DNA from: Elusimicrobia bacterium RIFOXYB2_FULL_48_7 | GTDB lineage: Bacteria > Elusimicrobiota > Endomicrobiia > CG1-02-37-114 > XYA2-FULL-39-19 | Length of the DNA stretch: 6,502 bases | Assembly: GCA_001800495.1 (NCBI GenBank) | Contig: MGVM01000013.1 | Coordinates: 10,114 to 16,615 of the forward strand | Direction of reading: 5' to 3' | In this document: in pieces, positions 1 through 4,201 of the stretch | Numbering within the stretch: position 1 is the stretch's first letter | Layout: each line of letters starts with the position of its first letter | The notes under the pieces: generated by a model | What the model saw: only the letters and a program-made list of their open reading frames with translations | Databases searched by the model: none | What the model was told of the DNA's origin: nothing | Position numbers and translations under genes: made by a program

Positions 1-1
1 C

Positions 2-1900
2 GTTGACAGGGACGGCTCCAGGGATACTTACGCCCAATTGGTCACGAAAGTAAGCAGTGCGATAACCAACGGCACCTGGTTCGGCCCCCACTGGCACGGC
101 GTAGGGCCTGAAGCGGAGTATAATTATTATAACGGCGGCAACGGCCCCCTGAACAAGACCTACCCGGATTTCGAGCAGTTATGCGATTACGTGGTGTCTG
201 TTTCAAGCATACTATGGATAGGCACGAACATTGATGTTCACATGTACAACGTGGAAAAAGAATCAGCCACTATAAGTACAATAGAAGATACTGCTTCTAT
301 AGTCCGCTTGAACCTGACGTCTCCCGGGATGGACCCGGTAACGCTGGACCCAACGCTTTACGATTACCCCCTCACCCTCATAACTGACGTTCCTGCCGGC
401 TGGTCATACGCCAGAATATCCCAGGCAGGGAAAATAATAACCGTGAAACCCGTGAACGCGGGAAGGGTGATGTACGATGTTGTGCCTAACCGCGGGGAAA
501 TATCAATAGTAAGTTCGGCAAATGATACAACTGCCCCAAGCGCTCCTGTTGTCAGGGACGGGACTGGCGCATCTGACGCGGATTCGGTTACGCTCACCAC
601 GGAGATATCAGCCAACTGGGATGCCTCCGTTGACGCCGAGTCCGGCATCGCAAAATACTGGTACAGGATCGGTACAACGGCAGGCGGCAGCGAGCTCCTT
701 GACTGGATAGACAACGGCACCTGCACCTACGTGATAACCAGCAGGACAAATATCGCGCTGAGCAAGGGGATAAAATACTATGTCAGCGTGAAAACCGTAA
801 ACGGCGTCGGCATGGAATCCCCCGTTGGCACATCTAACGGCCAGACTGTTCCGGTAACAGCCGGTTACGTTAAATTCTCCGATGATTTTGAAACAGGGGG
901 CACATCCGGATGGACATCGGCCTCAAGCGCCGGCGCAAATACCATAGAGGTAGTGAGCGAAGCGAAATCGCAGGGAAACTACGGGTTGAAATGCCATATC
1001 GCGGATACAAACGCCGCGGTTCTCACCAAAACTGACGCAACTAACCTGGCAGGCAACTTCGTCAGGTTCAGCTTCAAGCTAAGCCCGAATTTTTACATGG
1101 TTACCAGCTCGATTAACCCTTCCCTTGTGAGTTTGATGTCATTAAATGACGCAAACGGCAGCATGGCCGCGAGGGTATATATTTCCAAAATGCCAAGCGG
1201 GTTCGGGATGTTTGTTTACCTGAATACTGAGGACGGCAGCACCCTGCCGCTGCCCATGTGGCCGGCCCAGTACGGCATTATCGTCCGCGCCAACTGCATC
1301 CCGATATCTACCGGGGCGTGGCACACCGTGGATGTGCATGCGCTGGCCCAGGGGCATTACGCCGACAGCAATAAAATCATAATAACCGGGCCGAGGGGCG
1401 GCGTGGAATTGTGGCTTGACGGCGTGAAGAAAATGTCTTTCTTAAGCACGGCAACCGGGGGCAAAAACGGCAGGCACCTGAATATTGGAGCGGATAATAT
1501 TTCCAGCGGCACTTCCGGAGACATATATTTCGACAACATAGTCCTGTCCGATTCTTTGTACGCGGCGCCTTCAAGCACTGAAACACCGCCTTCCCAGCCG
1601 CCGGTAAACCCGCCGGCTCAGCCCGGCGAACCGGCGCAAACAATCCATGCCTACCCGAACCCATGCAGGGCGCCAAGCGCGGCCAACCCAGCAAAGTTCC
1701 GCGCGGGCGGCGGGAATATCAGCGAGGTATCTATTTACACGGTCAGCGGGCGGCTGATACGCACTCTGCCGGGCCCCGGCGCAGAGATCGCGTGGGACGG
1801 AAAGAATGAGGCCGGGGAAAAAGCGGCCCGCGGGCTGTATGTATACAAAATCACCAGTAATATCGGCACGGTAACAGGTAAATTGGTTCTGACTAAATAA
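2..1900 (+). CDS. Secreted modular protein (3' part): deacetylase-like tail, FN3-like module, jelly-roll domain, C-terminal sorting domain
   Basis: The frame is open to the left edge, so the gene is 5'-truncated; the TTG at 38 is only an internal Leu codon and no signal peptide can be seen. Residues below count from that TTG. Residues 10-160 (HWHGVG, a later LWIGTNIDVHMYN, then YDYPLTLITDVP) resemble the C-terminal part of NodB/CE4 polysaccharide deacetylase proteins followed by a beta domain; this is a memory-based family match. Residues 164-272 are a fibronectin-like module (VVRDGTG, SANWDASVDAESGI, YYVSVKTVNGVG). Residues 276-510 look like a concanavalin-type jelly roll (FSDDFETG, VELWLDGV, DIYFDNIVLSD), which commonly binds carbohydrate. 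A Pro-rich linker (511-533) leads to a FlgD/T9SS-type domain at 535-620 (AYPNPC, EVSIYTVSGRLIRTL, WDGKNEAGE, GLYVYKI). It probably acts outside the cell or at its surface on glycans. The next gene starts 5 bp downstream. Coding status is very secure; the enzymatic role is tentative. Confidence 0.85.
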   Translation, partial: VDRDGSRDTYAQLVTKVSSAITNGTWFGPHWHGVGPEAEYNYYNGGNGPLNKTYPDFEQLCDYVVSVSSILWIGTNIDVHMYNVEKESATISTIEDTASIVRLNLTSPGMDPVTLDPTLYDYPLTLITDVPAGWSYARISQAGKIITVKPVNAGRVMYDVVPNRGEISIVSSANDTTAPSAPVVRDGTGASDADSVTLTTEISANWDASVDAESGIAKYWYRIGTTAGGSELLDWIDNGTCTYVITSRTNIALSKGIKYYVSVKTVNGVGMESPVGTSNGQTVPVTAGYVKFSDDFETGGTSGWTSASSAGANTIEVVSEAKSQGNYGLKCHIADTNAAVLTKTDATNLAGNFVRFSFKLSPNFYMVTSSINPSLVSLMSLNDANGSMAARVYISKMPSGFGMFVYLNTEDGSTLPLPMWPAQYGIIVRANCIPISTGAWHTVDVHALAQGHYADSNKIIITGPRGGVELWLDGVKKMSFLSTATGGKNGRHLNIGADNISSGTSGDIYFDNIVLSDSLYAAPSSTETPPSQPPVNPPAQPGEPAQTIHAYPNPCRAPSAANPAKFRAGGGNISEVSIYTVSGRLIRTLPGPGAEIAWDGKNEAGEKAARGLYVYKITSNIGTVTGKLVLTK

Positions 1901-1905
1901 AAACT

Positions 1906-3021
1906 ATGGCGCTGCCAAAATACCACTTAACTAAAGAGATCCTGAAAGAACAGATCATCAACGGAAAATTCAAGCCCAATGACAGGTTCCTGTCGGTCCG
2001 CGAAATAATCCAGGATTACAGCGTCAGCAGGGTTACCGCTTTCAGGATACTCAACGAGCTGAGCAAGGAAGGATTTGTATCGATCAGGAACGGGGTCGGC
2101 ACTTTTGTCAGGGACCGCTCTTCGCAAACCAGGGATCCGGAAAACAATATTGTGCTTGTAACTTTCGCGGAAAATTTCACAAACCAGTTCCATTTGAATG
2201 TTTTAAACGGCGCGAAAAAATGTTTTTCAAAGCAGGACTGCAATATAATGTATGAGTGGGTAACACTAAACTCCTGGAACAAGGAGCCGAATAAAAAGGA
2301 ATTCAGCTTCCTGAAGACAAAACTCACCAGGATGAAGAAGGACAACAAAATTCTGGGGATGATACTGACAGGCACTTTGTCGGGCAATACTGCAGAAGCC
2401 TTGAAGGGGACAGGGATCCCCTGCGTAGTTGCCGGCGACCTTTCAGAACCTGAAATTCCTGACGGCCTTGATATAATAGGGAACGATTCCTTCCTGTACG
2501 CTTATAAGGCTGTTAAATACCTTACCGGCCTAAAGCATAAACGGATCGGCTGCATAATTGATGACGCCAATGTTTCCTGGCTCCACGAGCGCCTGCGCGG
2601 CTACAAAACCGCGTTGAAGGACGCCGGCTTGGCCATAGAGAAAGAACTGATAATACCCGCGCCCGGAGGCAAGCCGGATAAAGGATACCTGGCCATGAAA
2701 CAGCTTTTAAAACTCAAGAATCCCCCCACGGCGGTTTTTTGCGGCGATGACCGCATAACCATGGGCGCCATGAAAGCCGTCGCGGAACTCGGGCTGAAAA
2801 TACCCGAAAACCTGAGCATAATAGCGATCAGCAGTTCGGAAGAAACCGAATACTATTACCCGAAACTGACTTTTATACGTTATCTTCCCAGGAAGGTAGG
2901 CGAAACAGCGGTAAAAACACTGCTGGATAAAATCAAAAATAAAACCACCCACAAAGAGAAAAGGGTTTTAATCGAAGCGGAATTCGTCGAAGGCACTTCC
3001 TGCAAAAGGATCATTTCGTAA
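1906..3021 (+). CDS. GntR/LacI hybrid transcriptional regulator (AraR-like)
   Basis: This is a complete 371-residue protein, close to the length of AraR-type regulators. Residues 5-70 form a GntR winged helix-turn-helix: KYHLTKEILKEQI, then the recognition region around LSVREI...YSVSRVTAFRILNELSKEGFV (29-58), ending in the wing GVGTFV (63-68). Residues 81-365 form a LacI-type periplasmic-binding-protein sensor domain: IVLVTF, RIGCIID, HERLRGYKTALKDAGL (227-242), PPTAVFCGDD (273-282), AMKAVAELGLKIPENLSIIAI (288-308). In this family a small ligand, usually a sugar, alters DNA binding. ATG 1906 is the first start after an in-frame stop at 1894-1896; no Shine-Dalgarno sequence is visible, only an A-rich leader. 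The 5-bp gap after the secreted-protein gene suggests co-transcription. The ligand and the targets are unknown; the neighbouring secreted glycan-type proteins and the URO-D gene promoter are plausible targets. Confidence 0.9.
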   Translation: MALPKYHLTKEILKEQIINGKFKPNDRFLSVREIIQDYSVSRVTAFRILNELSKEGFVSIRNGVGTFVRDRSSQTRDPENNIVLVTFAENFTNQFHLNVLNGAKKCFSKQDCNIMYEWVTLNSWNKEPNKKEFSFLKTKLTRMKKDNKILGMILTGTLSGNTAEALKGTGIPCVVAGDLSEPEIPDGLDIIGNDSFLYAYKAVKYLTGLKHKRIGCIIDDANVSWLHERLRGYKTALKDAGLAIEKELIIPAPGGKPDKGYLAMKQLLKLKNPPTAVFCGDDRITMGAMKAVAELGLKIPENLSIIAISSSEETEYYYPKLTFIRYLPRKVGETAVKTLLDKIKNKTTHKEKRVLIEAEFVEGTSCKRIIS

Positions 3022-3022
3022 T

Positions 3023-3044
3023 CGCCTGCTTCCCTTAGCGGGTG
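3023..3044 (+). terminator. Possible weak hairpin between convergent stop codons
   Basis: An 8-bp stem (3023-3030 with 3037-3044, two G-U pairs) closes a 6-nt loop just after the regulator stop codon and overlaps the stop codon of the opposing gene. No T-run follows on either strand, so it is not a standard intrinsic terminator. The G-U pairs become mismatches in the minus-strand RNA, so any effect would favour the plus strand. Confidence 0.2.
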
Positions 3045-4135
3045 TAATTCAAACCTGCTTCAAGCATTATCTGGAAGTTTTTAAGAGGAACATAGTTGGC
3101 TATGGAGTTGCCCGAGCCGAAAGCGTAGCCGCCGCCTTCGGAACAAATATCAAGGACATTTTTTAAGTACGCTTTCAGCTTGTCTTCCGGGGCGCGGCAT
3201 AACACGTCCATGTCAACGCCGCCCAGGATCGTGATCCTTTTGCCGTATTTCTTCTTGAATTCCGTCACGGGGGTTATCGCGTCTTCGTATGAGTGCTTCG
3301 CGTCTATTTTAACATCATCGATCAGGTCATCCATTATGGCGCCGAGCTGGCCGCAGGAATGGAGCAGGTACAATAAGCCGTTATCGTGGGCAAGCTTCGC
3401 TGTTTTCTTGTGCCAGGGGAGCACGTGCTTCCTTAAAAAATCCGGCGGCATGAAAGTCGCCGTCTTGAAACCCATGTCGTCGCCCTGGAAAAAACCCGTG
3501 AGTTTGTCCATTCCGGCGATCTGCCTGTAAAAATCATAGACTATCTCCCCTGCCTTTGTAAACACCGCTTCCACAAGCTTGGGGTCGTCAAACATCGCGT
3601 AGGACATGGTCTCATAGCCCATCAAAACGTCCATGGGCAGTTCAAAATAACCGAAAGTTGGGTGGGCGAACATCCCCATGCCGTCCGGAAGATTTTTTGC
3701 CGCAGCTTCATATCCGCGCAGGTCAATATCCCCGGGCTTGGGCCAGGGGTATTTTTCAAAATCTTCCCAGTTTGAAATCGGGCCTTTGCCTTCTTCGGTC
3801 CAGTTTCTCTTGCCGTCGCCTGATGTTTCATCTTCCGTAACCCTGATCTTTCTTTCAAAATTCAGCCCGCCTCCGATCTGGACATAATCGTATCCGTTTG
3901 ACAGCCATAGTTCTATTAAAAGGCCTGCCTGCGTTTCCTTGAACTTATTGCTGCCAATTTTGTAAGTTTCGTAGAGCTGTTTGAATTTTTTCCGCAATTC
4001 CGGATGAGCCGCCTCGTCAGAAATGGCGAATTCGGCCAGGGGAGGGCGCCTGGGGATTATTTCCTTTTTGATGACTTTGCAGAATGTTTCAATATCAGGT
4101 TTTGGATTTCTTAGAGGTACTGTTAGATTTGGCAT
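3035..4135 (-). CDS. Uroporphyrinogen decarboxylase (URO-D) superfamily protein, MtaA/CmuA-like branch
   Basis: This complete 366-residue protein fits the URO-D fold length but is not haem-pathway HemE: it lacks a recognisable HemE N-terminal RPVW-type motif and has the HxCG motif of methyltransferase relatives (H259-S-C-G262). Other landmarks are WPKPGDIDLRGYE (131-143), FFQGDDMG (215-222), TILGGVDMD (302-310) and GGGYAFGSGNSI (334-345). In MtaA/MtbA-type corrinoid methyltransferases zinc is held by His and Cys of HxC plus a later Cys in a Gly-rich segment; here that segment reads FGSGNS, so the third Cys is absent. The same GS-NS form is, from memory, common in a large uncharacterised URO-D paralogue group of PVC-type bacteria. 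No corrinoid protein gene is present in the window. It is probably cytoplasmic, with substrate unknown. ATG 4135 lies 8 bp after a GGGG stretch (4147-4144), a weak ribosome site, and about 20 bp below a strong promoter. Confidence 0.88.
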   Translation of the reverse strand: MPNLTVPLRNPKPDIETFCKVIKKEIIPRRPPLAEFAISDEAAHPELRKKFKQLYETYKIGSNKFKETQAGLLIELWLSNGYDYVQIGGGLNFERKIRVTEDETSGDGKRNWTEEGKGPISNWEDFEKYPWPKPGDIDLRGYEAAAKNLPDGMGMFAHPTFGYFELPMDVLMGYETMSYAMFDDPKLVEAVFTKAGEIVYDFYRQIAGMDKLTGFFQGDDMGFKTATFMPPDFLRKHVLPWHKKTAKLAHDNGLLYLLHSCGQLGAIMDDLIDDVKIDAKHSYEDAITPVTEFKKKYGKRITILGGVDMDVLCRAPEDKLKAYLKNVLDICSEGGGYAFGSGNSIANYVPLKNFQIMLEAGLNYTR

Positions 4136-4150
4136 TTAATTAACCCCGCA

Positions 4151-4170
4151 CGCTATTATATATTAACGCG
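4151..4170. promoter_or_regulatory. Candidate operator: imperfect palindrome over the -10 box
   Basis: Two 10-bp arms, CGCTATTATA and TATTAACGCG, match as inverted repeats at 7 of 10 positions and cover the -10 box of the URO-D gene promoter. Binding here would block transcription. The neighbouring GntR/LacI-type regulator is the obvious candidate binder, but the AT-rich centre lacks the central CG of many LacI-family sites and nothing in the sequence proves the link. Confidence 0.25.
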
Positions 4171-4183
4171 GAGCTTTATTCAA
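4155..4183 (-). promoter_or_regulatory. Sigma70-type promoter for the URO-D-like gene
   Basis: Reading on the minus strand, TTGAAT (4183-4178) and a perfect TATAAT (4160-4155) are separated by exactly 17 bp. Transcription would start near 4148, giving an unusually short leader of roughly 12 nt before ATG 4135. The promoter lies in the 66-bp gap after the beta-helix protein gene, so the URO-D gene can be expressed independently of that gene although both read in the same direction. Confidence 0.65.
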
Positions 4184-4201
4184 TAATGAGAACCGTCCCT
4201 A
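4176..4201. repeat. Possible half of a REP/RAYT-type palindromic element
   Basis: The stretch contains the small palindrome TTATTCAATAA (4176-4186) followed by TGAGAACCGTCCCT (4187-4200). From memory, GGGACGGTTCT/AGAACCGTCCC arms flanking a short AT-rich centre are typical of dispersed palindromic repeats linked to REP-associated tyrosine transposases in several uncultured lineages. Here only one GC-rich arm is present; the other side (toward 4170) does not match it. It begins 1 bp beyond the stop codon of the beta-helix protein gene and contains the -35 box of the URO-D gene promoter. Only one copy lies in the window, so the repeat status is unproven. Confidence 0.3.

Noticed and set aside
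5..20. GACAGGGACGGCTCC at the left edge resembles the GGGACGG arm of the REP-like element
   Set aside because: It is in-frame coding sequence (DRDGS), lacks the TTCT extension and the AT-rich centre; similar GGGACGG strings at 555 come from the RDGTG motif.
3022..3034. Bidirectional intrinsic terminator between the convergent genes
   Set aside because: The hairpin present has two G-U pairs that break on the minus strand and no T-run follows on either side, so only a weak plus-strand structure is listed.
3035..4135. HemE, the haem-pathway uroporphyrinogen decarboxylase
   Set aside because: The N-terminus lacks the HemE substrate-binding RPVW-type motif, the HSCG motif is that of the methyltransferase-like branch, and there are no haem genes nearby.
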